DNA of 36,691 nt. Origin: JACOUT01 sp964580865. Its GTDB lineage: Bacteria > Myxococcota > UBA727 > VGSZ01. A program made the translations under genes and the position numbers. Position 1 is the first letter of the stretch; each line of letters begins with the position of its first letter. Shown here in pieces: positions 14,596-22,369 of this stretch. Under the pieces are notes generated by a model. The model saw nothing but the letters and a program-made list of their open reading frames with translations. It ran no database searches and had not been told where the DNA came from. The stretch is taken from the NCBI GenBank assembly GCA_964580865.1, contig CAZONM010000006.1, positions 1 to 36,691 of the forward strand. Reading direction: 5' to 3'.

Positions 14596-15597
14596 GTGGT
14601 GCTCACCGCGCTGCTCCTGCTGGTCGCCGCCGCGGAGCCCGCGCAGCCCGCGCCGGTGACGACGCCGCTGGTCACGCGCGCGCTGCCGCTCATGGGCACG
14701 GTGTTCGACGTCTCGCTGCCCGCCGAGCGCCCCGAGGCGTTCGACGCCGTCTTCGCCATCTTCCAGCACGTCGACGCCACCATGAGCGAGTGGCGCGCGG
14801 GCTCGCCGCTGGCCGAGCTCAACCGCGCGGCGGGCCACAACGCCGTGGCCGTGCCCGACGACCTGCGCGCGCTCCTCGTGCGCTCGGTGGAGCTGGCGGC
14901 GCTCACCGACGGCGCCTTCGAGCCCACCTGGGCCGCGCTGTGGGGCCTGTGGGACTTCAAGGCCAAGGAGCCGGCGCTGCCTGACGCCGCGGTGCTGCAA
15001 GCCGCCACGCGCCTCATCGACTACCGCGGCCTCGTCATCGACGACAAGGCCGGCACCGCGCGGCTCGCGCGCGCCGGCATGAAGGTGGGCCTGGGCGGCA
15101 TCGCCAAGGGGTGGGCGCTCGATCGCGCCGCCGCCATGCTGCGCGCGCGCGGCATCACGAGCTTCCTGCTCTCTGCCGGCGGGCAGGTGTACGCGGGCGG
15201 CACCAAGGGCGCCGCGCCGTGGAAGGTGGGCGTGCGCGATCCCCGCGGCGGCCCCGACGAGTTCTTCGCCGTCATCGAGGTGAAGGACGCCTCGGTGTCG
15301 ACGAGCGGCGACTACGAGCGCTTCTTCGAGAAAGGCGGCGTGCGCTACCACCACATCCTCGACCCAAAGACCGGACAGCCAAGCCGCGGCCTGCGCTCGG
15401 CGACGGTGGTCACCGCCGACGCCACCTTGGCCGACGCGCTCTCTACCGCGGTGATGGTGCTCGGGCGCGAGCGTGGGCTCGCGCTGATCGAGCGGCTATC
15501 CGGCGTGGAGGCCCTGGTGGTCGACGATCTGGGCCGCGTCGGCGCGACCTCGGGGCTGACCACGACGCTGCACGTGCTGCGCGCGCCGCGGCCGTGA
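14596..15597 (+). CDS. apbE: FAD:protein FMN transferase
   Basis: ApbE transfers FMN from FAD to a Thr or Ser in exported proteins, using Mg2+, on the outer side of the cytoplasmic membrane. The 333 residues start with a signal-peptide-like segment. Motifs in order are LMGTVFDV, the FAD-site GGIAKGWALD, LLSAGGQVYAGG, STSGDYERFF, HHILDPKTGQPS and the metal-site DALSTAVMVLG. The start is GTG at 14596 or the adjacent GTG at 14599. Its operon also encodes a DUF3570 barrel with an SGAT-type motif, the only convincing substrate I see in the window. It is the last plus-strand gene of the island and converges on the thioredoxin gene with a 12-base gap. Confidence 0.94.
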   Translation: MVLTALLLLVAAAEPAQPAPVTTPLVTRALPLMGTVFDVSLPAERPEAFDAVFAIFQHVDATMSEWRAGSPLAELNRAAGHNAVAVPDDLRALLVRSVELAALTDGAFEPTWAALWGLWDFKAKEPALPDAAVLQAATRLIDYRGLVIDDKAGTARLARAGMKVGLGGIAKGWALDRAAAMLRARGITSFLLSAGGQVYAGGTKGAAPWKVGVRDPRGGPDEFFAVIEVKDASVSTSGDYERFFEKGGVRYHHILDPKTGQPSRGLRSATVVTADATLADALSTAVMVLGRERGLALIERLSGVEALVVDDLGRVGATSGLTTTLHVLRAPRP

Positions 15598-15609
15598 GCC
15601 AGAGAGCGT

Positions 15610-16167
15610 TCACCTCGTGGCCGCGGGCGGCACCGGCTCGGCCAAGAGGCGCGTCACCAGCTCGTCGATGCCGGCCTTGTCGCCACTGACGAAGCCGCGG
15701 TGCACGGCCCGCACTACGCCGGCGCGGTCGACGATGATCGCCGTCGGCATGGTGTCGAGCTGCAACGACGCGGCGAAGCGCTGGTCCGCGTCCCACCCCA
15801 TGGCGAAGGTCGCCGGCACCTCGGCGAGGAAGCGCTCGGCCAGCGCGCGCTCGACGTCGATGGAGACGCCAAGCACCTGAAGACCGTCCTTGCCGCGCGC
15901 GGCGTACAGCTCCTGGTAGTAGGGCACGGCCAGCCGACAGGGCGCGCACCACGACGCCCAGAAGTCGACGATCACCACTTGCCCGCGCAGCGCGCCGAGG
16001 TCGAGCACGCCGCTCGAGCGCAGGTCGGCCACCGCGAGGGACAGCGGCGAGCCCACCAGTCGGTGGGGCGCGGTTGCCTGCGGCGCCGGGGCCGCCGTCT
16101 GACATGCCGCGGCGGCTCCTGCGGTGGCGACGAGGGTGAGCGAGAGGAGCAGCAAGCGCGTGCGCAT
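15610..16167 (-). CDS. TlpA-like thioredoxin-fold lipoprotein
   Basis: A 185-residue lipoprotein-type thioredoxin (signal peptide ending AAAAC, Cys22). The active site is FWASWCAPC, with redox Cys74 and Cys77, and the cis-Pro loop is TMPTAIIVD. Such TlpA/ResA-like proteins reduce disulfides outside the cytoplasm, often in apocytochromes before heme attachment. That fits the adjacent genes for heme proteins and the Cys-containing DUF4266 protein. The long upstream frame is rejected because it is antisense to the plsC-like gene. It is convergent with apbE. A thioredoxin beside DUF4266, DUF3570 and ApbE is a recurring arrangement in other bacteria. Confidence 0.92.
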   Translation of the reverse strand: MRTRLLLLSLTLVATAGAAAACQTAAPAPQATAPHRLVGSPLSLAVADLRSSGVLDLGALRGQVVIVDFWASWCAPCRLAVPYYQELYAARGKDGLQVLGVSIDVERALAERFLAEVPATFAMGWDADQRFAASLQLDTMPTAIIVDRAGVVRAVHRGFVSGDKAGIDELVTRLLAEPVPPAATR

Positions 16168-16263
16168 GAGCGGCACTCTACAGCGGCCCATGGGTGAAAG
16201 AGCGACCACGTCGTCGCCCTTTGCCCGCGCGCGCATCGCGCCGATGTCTCTCGTGACCGAACC

Positions 16264-17112
16264 ATGACAGTGGGTGTCCAAGGTTGGAGCATGAGCCCAG
16301 CCCCCCGACAGGACCAAGAGAAGGTCGAGGTCATCCTCGAGCGCGACCGCCCGCCCTCGGTGCCGCGCCGCGCCGACCGCATGCCGGTGTGGAAGACCAT
16401 GCAGTACACGCTCGACATCTCCGCGCGCTTCCTGCTGCGGCTCATGGTGGGCAAGGCCTCGGTGGCGGCGGCCGACCGGCTCATCGACGGCTACTGGCGC
16501 CGCATCTTCCGCGCGGGTAACGCCGTGCTCCAGACGTCGGGCCGCGGGCACTTCGCGCCGGGCCAGCCCTACGTCATCATGTCGAACCACAGCTCGCTCC
16601 TCGACATCCCCGCGCTCATGGGCGCGGTGCCGGGGTCCATGCGCATGGTGATGAAGGAGGAGCTGTCGCGCGTGCCCATCTGGGGGCAGGCGCTGGTCGC
16701 GTCGGGCTTCGTCGCCATCGATCGCAAGAACCGCGACAAGGCCATCGGGCAGCTCGAGAAGGCCAAGCGCATGCTGGGCAAGGGCGTCTCGATCTGGATC
16801 TCGCCCGAGGGCACGCGCTCGCGCACGGGCAAGCTGGCGCCCTTCAAGAAGGGCGGCTTCCACGTGGCAACGCAGCTCGGCATCCCCATCATCCCCGCGT
16901 GGATCGAGGGCGCCGCCGAGATCGTGCCGCCGGATCAGTTCCGCGCGATCTACGACGGTACGTGCACGGTGCGCTTCGGCGCGCCCATCGCGACGGCCGG
17001 CGTGGCGCCCGAGCAGCTCTCGGCGCTGATGGGGGACGTGCGCCAGGCGATCTTGGAGCTCTCGGGGCGCGCCGCCGAGGTGGACGGCGAGGCGCTGCGC
17101 AAGGCCGCGTAG
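16264..17112 (+). CDS. 1-acyl-glycerol-3-phosphate acyltransferase (PlsC family)
   Basis: A 282-residue membrane-associated acyltransferase, probably making phosphatidic acid from lysophosphatidic acid. The conserved blocks are all present: the catalytic NHSSLLD (H-x4-D, His109 and Asp114), FVAIDRKNR, the substrate-binding PEGTRS at 181-186 and IPIIPAWIEG. The N-terminus has one hydrophobic stretch near residues 50-62. Two starts are possible: ATG at 16264 without a visible Shine-Dalgarno, or ATG at 16291 with AAGG 7 bases upstream. It stands alone, divergent from the thioredoxin gene and convergent with the octaheme gene, with no link to the redox island. Confidence 0.93.
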   Translation: MTVGVQGWSMSPAPRQDQEKVEVILERDRPPSVPRRADRMPVWKTMQYTLDISARFLLRLMVGKASVAAADRLIDGYWRRIFRAGNAVLQTSGRGHFAPGQPYVIMSNHSSLLDIPALMGAVPGSMRMVMKEELSRVPIWGQALVASGFVAIDRKNRDKAIGQLEKAKRMLGKGVSIWISPEGTRSRTGKLAPFKKGGFHVATQLGIPIIPAWIEGAAEIVPPDQFRAIYDGTCTVRFGAPIATAGVAPEQLSALMGDVRQAILELSGRAAEVDGEALRKAA

Positions 17113-17133
17113 GCGCGGCGCGACGCGCGCGCG

Positions 17134-18030
17134 TCAGTCACACGGCTGCGGGTAGCTGCGCGGGTCGCCGGCGTGGCACGGCGCGCACTCCACGGGCTCG
17201 CCCCCAGGGGCGAAGTCGATGGCCCACGTCTTCGGCGCGCCCTGGCGAGCCTCTTGGTCGTGGCAGTGGAAGCAGCGCGCGCCAAAGTGGTTGGTGCAGC
17301 TCACGGTGTCGTGCGTGTCCATCGACAGCGCCGCGGGCAAGGGCGTGGTCCAGTGGCACTCCTTGCAGTCGGCCACGTCGTCGAACCCGCCGCTCAGCAC
17401 CGAGCCCGTGTGCAGCTCGTCGGCGGGCGGGTTGTCGGCCGCGTGACACTCGTTGCAGCGGGTCTGGGTGCGGTTGGCGCCGCTGGCGTGGCAGGCGGTG
17501 CAGTGCGTGAGCCCATCGGCGTTCGCCCGCTCCATGTAGCGCAGGCTGTCGGGGCCGTGCGGCGTACCGTTGGAGTACGGGAAGTCGTCGCGGTCGTGAT
17601 CCGACCCCACCGGAGCCGGCCCCGCGTCGACGCCCGGCTCGGGGTCGGGCTCGGGGTCGGGCGGCTCGATGTGCACGCCGCGCTGGCCGTCATCGTGGCA
17701 GCGATAGCAGCGGTCGCTGTCGCGCCGGTAGCCGGGCACCAGGTCGTGCGCCGTCTCGAGCGAGCCGGCGGTGGTGCCGTGGCAGTTGAGGCAGTTGAAG
17801 TCGGCGAAGCGCTCGGCGCCGCTGTGGCAGGCGTCGCAGGTGATGGTCTCGGTGATGGGCGAGCCCACCACGGCCTTGCCGAGCTCGTGGGTGGTACCGG
17901 CGTTGATGGGGAAGTACGGCAGGTGTTCGTTGGCCGTGAACTCGGCGGGCGGCGGGGTGGCGGGCGGGCAAGCCGCGGCGAGCGCGAGCGTGGCGAGCGC
18001 GACCCCGACGATGCACATGCGGTTCAACAT
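17134..18030 (-). CDS. octaheme c-type cytochrome lipoprotein
   Basis: A 298-residue lipoprotein (signal ending LAAAC, Cys21) with eight CXXCH heme sites: CDACH, CLNCH, CYRCH, CTACH, CNECH, CKECH, CFHCH and CAPCH. A Pro/Glu/Asp linker between hemes 3 and 4 divides it into two parts. Proteins with this heme density act as electron wires in the periplasm or at the cell surface. I see no catalytic motif and do not assign nitrite or hydroxylamine activity. It follows an NnrS-like membrane protein gene by 4 bases, so the two should be cotranscribed. An NO-, nitrogen- or metal-related electron path is possible. Confidence 0.93.
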   Translation of the reverse strand: MLNRMCIVGVALATLALAAACPPATPPPAEFTANEHLPYFPINAGTTHELGKAVVGSPITETITCDACHSGAERFADFNCLNCHGTTAGSLETAHDLVPGYRRDSDRCYRCHDDGQRGVHIEPPDPEPDPEPGVDAGPAPVGSDHDRDDFPYSNGTPHGPDSLRYMERANADGLTHCTACHASGANRTQTRCNECHAADNPPADELHTGSVLSGGFDDVADCKECHWTTPLPAALSMDTHDTVSCTNHFGARCFHCHDQEARQGAPKTWAIDFAPGGEPVECAPCHAGDPRSYPQPCD

Positions 18031-18034
18031 GAGG

Positions 18035-19270
18035 TCATCCTAGCGCCCCAGGTCCGGGGCGGTCTTCCGGTATGGTGTGCACGGCGTCATCGCGCAACCC
18101 GCCGCGGCTCGGCAGCAGGCCGGCGCCGAGCTGCAGGGCCCACACCAGCACCGCGAGCCACGAGATCAGCGCGGACGCGACCGCCGTGTGCCAGCCGGCC
18201 CCAACCACCTCGCCGGCGCGCAGGCCGAGCGCGGCCACCACCGCGGCCAGCGCCACGAGCGTCGGCGCGCCCGACGTCGTGCGCCCCCGGCAGATCCGCG
18301 GCAGCACGCGCAGGGTCACGGCCATGGTCACCACCAGGGCGAAGCCCATGGCGATCAGGTGGCGCCCGAGGTCGTCCGCCAGCGGCGGGCCCCCCAGGCG
18401 CGGCCACGCACCGAGGCCGGCGCCGGCCATGAGGCCGAGCGCCGCGACGGACGCGCTCGCCCTCAGCTCGAGCGGCGCCACCAGCTCCGGTCGATCGCGC
18501 CGTCGGCGCAGCCCGCGCATGGCCACCAGCCACAGGAGCGCGCCCACACACAAGAACGGCGCATGGAGGCCGACGGCCACGGGCGCCACGCGCGCGAGCA
18601 CCCGCAGCGCCGCGCCGCCGAGCCAGGCGACCAGCGCGACGATGAACACGGCGTCCTTGGGCGCGGGCAGCTGCAAGAGCGAGCCGAACATCAAGAACGC
18701 CATCGAGAGGATCACGGGCACCACCGCGCCGTAGAGCAGCAGGTCGCTGGCGAGCCCGAGGGGGCCGCCGAGCGCCTCCCAGCACCACAGCGCGGCCCCG
18801 AGCGGCGCGCACGCCAAGGCGCACAGGAGGATGGGCACCGGCGCGCGCCAGCGGTTCACCGGGCGCGCCATGCGCGCGGCCCACAAGAGCGCCAGCAGCG
18901 CGAGCACGTCGACGACCACGAGGGCGCGCGCGGCCACGACCAGCGCATGCGCCTGGGCCAGCTCCCCCACGACGTCGAGCGCCAGCAGCGCGCCGAGCCC
19001 GCGGATGGGCCAGCGCGCGCGCACGCTCCGGGCGCGCTCCAGGCCGAGCACGTGCGTCTCGGCGTGCGCCAGGAACGCGAAGATGAGCGTGAGGAAGCCG
19101 CCGAGGAGCTGCAACATCGCGTGCGTGGACGCGGGCACGAGCGGCACGAGCGGCGCCACGCCGGCGCGCGCGGCCAACAGCTGCGCGCCCTCGAGGGAGC
19201 CCGGGCCCGCGAGGAAGAACAGCGCCTGGAAGGTGGCGGCGCGGATGGGGCGCGGGTCGAAGGCCTGCAC
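18035..19270 (-). CDS. NnrS-like polytopic membrane protein
   Basis: A 411-residue protein with about 11-12 hydrophobic helices and little else. Two His-containing stretches resemble the NnrS family: THAMLQLLGGFLTLIFAF near residue 48, and HLIAMGFALVVTMAVTLRVLPR in the last third. NnrS proteins are heme- and copper-binding membrane proteins linked to nitric-oxide stress and denitrification. The match is by pattern only and is not certain. Translation begins at GTG (19270) with GAGG 9 bases upstream. The stop is 4 bases from the octaheme gene, which suggests a two-gene membrane/periplasmic redox unit. Confidence 0.7.
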   Translation of the reverse strand: MQAFDPRPIRAATFQALFFLAGPGSLEGAQLLAARAGVAPLVPLVPASTHAMLQLLGGFLTLIFAFLAHAETHVLGLERARSVRARWPIRGLGALLALDVVGELAQAHALVVAARALVVVDVLALLALLWAARMARPVNRWRAPVPILLCALACAPLGAALWCWEALGGPLGLASDLLLYGAVVPVILSMAFLMFGSLLQLPAPKDAVFIVALVAWLGGAALRVLARVAPVAVGLHAPFLCVGALLWLVAMRGLRRRRDRPELVAPLELRASASVAALGLMAGAGLGAWPRLGGPPLADDLGRHLIAMGFALVVTMAVTLRVLPRICRGRTTSGAPTLVALAAVVAALGLRAGEVVGAGWHTAVASALISWLAVLVWALQLGAGLLPSRGGLRDDAVHTIPEDRPGPGALG

Positions 19271-19519
19271 CTAACGGTCCTCGCTGGTGGCGCCGAGGGA
19301 GACGGGGGGGGCGAGGGCGCGGGGGGAGAACTCGGAGTGCGGGGAGAACATGCCGAACACGGAGAACAGGCAGAACAGGCGGGACAGGCAGAACAGGCAG
19401 AACAAGCAGAAGATGGGGCTTGGCCTCTCGTCGTCATCGGCGTTCGCTGCTCTCGCGAGAGCAGGTGGCGGTGCCGTCATGGAGGGCGGCGGTGGCGGGT
19501 GTGGAGGGTTGGGGTGGGG

Positions 19520-19824
19520 GCGCGGTCCCCCTCCTCGATCCTCCCCCGTCCCGGGGGAGGCCGTGCAGATATGGCGAGCGGCGGGCGGAGGATCTTGCGC
19601 ATCGCCGGGCTGGCGCTCAGCGTGGCGGCGGAGCGCAGTCGGGCGTTGACGACGTCGTCGATCGAGGCTCACCGAGCCGGGGCACGCACCAACACGACCG
19701 TGACGTCCCGCGGTGGAGGACCGCGGTGACAGCCGATCGTCACGTCGTGCTCCTTGTTCATGCACGCCGTCGCGCCGGCACGGCCTCCCCCGGGACGGGG
19801 GAGGATCGAGGAGGGGGACCGCGC
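19520..19824. repeat. 47-bp perfect inverted repeat flanking 211 bases
   Basis: The left arm is 19520-19566 and the right arm 19778-19824; they are exact reverse complements. Each arm itself holds a hairpin (CCTCCCCCG, 3-base loop, CGGGGGAGG at 19540-19560 and 19784-19804). The centre has no recognisable gene. The form is that of a non-autonomous mobile element or a structured intergenic repeat. Confidence 0.85.
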
Positions 19825-19861
19825 GCAACCACCGGCGCGCGAGCTCGTCGCTGGCGCGCCA

Positions 19862-20014
19862 CCGTACGGCACCACCGTCTGCTCTCGCGAGAGCAGCGAT
19901 CACCCATGACGGCGAGGCGACAAGCCCCCCGTTCTTCCTCCGTACGGCACCACCGTCTGCTCTCGCGAGAGCAGCGAACGCCCATGACGGCGAGGCGACA
20001 AGCCCCCGGTTCTT
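19862..20014. repeat. two direct 75-bp units with a 16-bp palindrome
   Basis: Units at 19862-19936 and 19940-20014 are nearly identical. Each contains the perfect palindrome TGCTCTCGCGAGAGCA (19880-19895 and 19958-19973). A third, inverted and more diverged unit at 19413-19482 has the same palindrome at 19448-19463. Confidence 0.88.
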
Positions 20015-20060
20015 GTTGGTCGCGCTGCTCACGATGGCACCAAGCTCGTGCACCTACTCC

Positions 20061-21596
20061 TCAGAGCTTGAAGAACGCCTTCATCTTCTTGAACAACAGC
20101 GACGAGTCGCTCTCCATCTTGCGGCGGCGCGCCTCGGCGTCGAGGCCCTCGGTGACGGCCGCCAGGTTCGTGCGGCGCTCGGCCAGCAGGCGGGCGATGG
20201 GCTCGGCGAGCTGCGGCCGGCGCTCCAGCAGGTCGCGGAAGGCGGCGGCGTCGAGGCGGAAGCACTCGACGTCGGTGAGCGCCACCACCGTGGCGCTGCG
20301 CGGCTCGCCGGTCATGAGCGACATCTCGCCGAAGAAGCTGCCGGCGCCCAGGCGCGCCACCTCGGTGTCGATGCCGTCCTTGGCCACGCGCACGGCGGCC
20401 TCGCCGGCGGTCAGGAGGTACAGCCAGTGCGCCTCGGCGCCCTGGCGCGTCAGCACCTCGCCGCGCGTGAAGGGCGCGGGGTGCAGGGCGTCGGCCAGGC
20501 GCGCGCGCTCCTCGTCGTCGAGGGGCGCGAACAGCTCCACGCGGTGGAGCGCGTCGAGGCGCCGCTGCTTGTCGCTGGCCGACTTCGACTCCTTGCGCTC
20601 GGCGCTCTCCTGCGTGACGAAGAGCGCGTGCGCCGGGATCGACAGCGGGATCTCGGCGCGGCGCAGCGCGAACATGATGCGCGTGCGCACGGCGCTGTCG
20701 GTGGGATCGTCGACGGCCAGGTCCTTGAGCCAGTAGCGCACGGCGTAGCGCCCGTAGCTCTCGTGCAGGTCCATGAGGATGCAGTTGGGCGGCGGGTCGG
20801 CGGCTACGTTGTCGATGGGCTGGGCGCGCAGCGCCTGCTCGACCGCGGCTACCACGTCGGGCGGCGGGTAGCGGAAGTCGACGTTGAACCACACCCAGCG
20901 CCGCCACTGCTCGGGCTCACCGTGCCGGCGCCCGAGCACCGTCACCGGGCCCTTCATGAGCGTGCTGTTGGGCACGAGCACGGTCTCCCAGTTCCGTGTC
21001 TCGATGGCCGTGTAGCGCCAGCGGATCTCGGTGACCCTGCCCGTGACGTCGCCGACCTTGATCCAGTCGCCCACGCGCACGCTGCCGTCGGTCTGCAACG
21101 CGAGCCCGCCGATGGTGTTGCCGAGCGTGTCTTGCAGCGAGAAGCCGACGACGGCCGTGACGACCGCCGACGTGGCGAACAGGCCCGAGAGCGCCACGCC
21201 GTGGTTGTGGAGCACGGCCGCGATGGTGGCGACGGCCGCGACGCCCACCACCAGGTCTTGCAGGATGCGCGACACCGGGAAGCGCGTGCGCGGCAAGATC
21301 ACGCCGAACAGGAGCGCGCCGCCGAGGCCCATCCACGCCATGGCGAGGATCACGTGCTGCGCCAGGCGCGTCTCCTCGACCGCGCGGTGCCCGAACGAGG
21401 CCAGCGCGGCCGTGACCACCAACAGCACGAGCTGCACCGCGAACAGCCACACGCTGGCGGGCACGCGGCGATGGGCGCGGGCGGGGTACAGCCGCCCGAG
21501 CGCCAACGTCACGAGGAGCGTCAGGAGCGCCCAGCCCTGCCACGAGCCCTTCGCCTCGGCGAGGAGCGCGTCGATGAGGGTCACGCCCGTGGTCAT
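20061..21596 (-). CDS. MscS-type mechanosensitive channel with cyclic-nucleotide-binding domain
   Basis: A 511-residue inner-membrane protein. Five hydrophobic helices span about residues 20-160. The pore-lining helix and MscS beta domain follow (SLQDTLGNTIGGLALQ, VGDWIKVGDVTGRVTEI, VLVPNSTLMKG). The C-terminal part, about 355-470, is a cyclic-nucleotide-binding domain with the phosphate-binding cassette FFGEMSLMTGEPRSATVVAL. Related bacterial channels of this design are gated or modulated by cAMP-like ligands more than by tension. The last 30 residues are basic. It starts 13 bases after the nuoI stop on the same strand, so the two are probably cotranscribed. Confidence 0.93.
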   Translation of the reverse strand: MTTGVTLIDALLAEAKGSWQGWALLTLLVTLALGRLYPARAHRRVPASVWLFAVQLVLLVVTAALASFGHRAVEETRLAQHVILAMAWMGLGGALLFGVILPRTRFPVSRILQDLVVGVAAVATIAAVLHNHGVALSGLFATSAVVTAVVGFSLQDTLGNTIGGLALQTDGSVRVGDWIKVGDVTGRVTEIRWRYTAIETRNWETVLVPNSTLMKGPVTVLGRRHGEPEQWRRWVWFNVDFRYPPPDVVAAVEQALRAQPIDNVAADPPPNCILMDLHESYGRYAVRYWLKDLAVDDPTDSAVRTRIMFALRRAEIPLSIPAHALFVTQESAERKESKSASDKQRRLDALHRVELFAPLDDEERARLADALHPAPFTRGEVLTRQGAEAHWLYLLTAGEAAVRVAKDGIDTEVARLGAGSFFGEMSLMTGEPRSATVVALTDVECFRLDAAAFRDLLERRPQLAEPIARLLAERRTNLAAVTEGLDAEARRRKMESDSSLLFKKMKAFFKL

Positions 21597-21609
21597 CGGC
21601 GTGGGCGCC

Positions 21610-22308
21610 CTACTTGGCGAGGCGGCCGCGCGCCGCGTGCTCGGCGGCGAGGGCGGCGTTGTGCTCGGTGCTCACGGCGCGCGGCGCGCGCGGCGCGCTG
21701 TGATCGGCGCCCTGGGCGCGCGTGTCGCCGAGCGGGCGATGCGTGAAGTACACGCGATCGAGGTCGGCGTTGGGCGCCAGCTTGCTGTCGTAGACCACGG
21801 GCTTTCGGTCGCGGTGCAGGTTGTCGACGTCGGCGTGGTACTGCGGCGCGGGCGCGAAGCGCTCGGGCTGCAGGAGCATGTCCTTGGTGTACACGAAGGC
21901 GTGGCGATCGCAGTCGGCCAGCTCGTACTCGGAGCCGAGCTTGATGGCGTCGACGGGGCAGGCCTCTTCGCAGAACCCGCAGTAGATGCAGCGCAGCAGG
22001 TTGATCTCGTAGTGCACGGCGTAGCGCTCACCGGGCGACACGGGCTTCTTCGGGTCGTTGTCGGCGGCCTCGACGTAGATGGCGCCCGAGGGGCACGCCG
22101 CGGCGCACAGCGAGCAGGCGATGCAGCGCTCGAGCTCGGCGCCGCTCGTGGCGTCGACGGTCTTGTGCAGGCGATGGCGCCCCTTGAAGCGCGGCGCCAC
22201 CGGGCGCTTGACCTCGGGGTAGTCGACGGTCTCGGCCGGCCGCGCGATGTGGCGCAGGGTGGTCAGCATGCCCTTCACGATGGCGACGGTGCCGCTCACG
22301 ACGCGCAT
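21610..22308 (-). CDS. nuoI: NADH-quinone oxidoreductase subunit I
   Basis: NuoI (TYKY-type) carries two [4Fe-4S] clusters, N6a and N6b, in the peripheral arm of complex I. Both ferredoxin motifs are intact: CIACSLCAAACP (Cys62, 65, 68, 72) and CIYCGFCEEACP (Cys107, 110, 113, 117). The 232-residue protein is longer than many NuoI because of a C-terminal extension of about 60 residues after the core. It lies about 17 kb from nuoABC and nuoD with no other complex I gene beside it, and is followed by the MscS-like channel gene. The start ATG lies 61 bases after the RNA methyltransferase stop. Confidence 0.95.
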   Translation of the reverse strand: MRVVSGTVAIVKGMLTTLRHIARPAETVDYPEVKRPVAPRFKGRHRLHKTVDATSGAELERCIACSLCAAACPSGAIYVEAADNDPKKPVSPGERYAVHYEINLLRCIYCGFCEEACPVDAIKLGSEYELADCDRHAFVYTKDMLLQPERFAPAPQYHADVDNLHRDRKPVVYDSKLAPNADLDRVYFTHRPLGDTRAQGADHSAPRAPRAVSTEHNAALAAEHAARGRLAK

Positions 22309-22369
22309 GACCTGGGGTTAGCCATGCGGCCCGTCACGGTCAAGGTGTGCGCGCCCGCTCAGCGCCTGC

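Larger units (their letters stand above)
19271..20060 (+). repeat. 790-base non-coding repeat region
   Basis: No convincing gene lies here; the frames on both strands are low-complexity. The gap contains a 9-base tandem repeat (19362-19406, five units like CAGAACAGG). It also holds a perfect 47-bp inverted repeat (19520-19566 with 19778-19824) around a 211-base centre. A family of about 75-bp units sits outside this pair: one inverted copy at 19413-19482 and two direct copies at 19862-19936 and 19940-20014. The overall arrangement is an imperfect inverted repeat of about 600 bases between two minus-strand genes. Confidence 0.8.

Noticed and set aside
19862..20014. Possible CRISPR array
   Set aside because: There are only two long units, separated by 3 bases, without spacers; no cas gene is present.
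19271..20053. 260-codon minus-strand frame over the repeat region
   Set aside because: The translation consists of repeat-derived and low-complexity segments, with no start signal or family.
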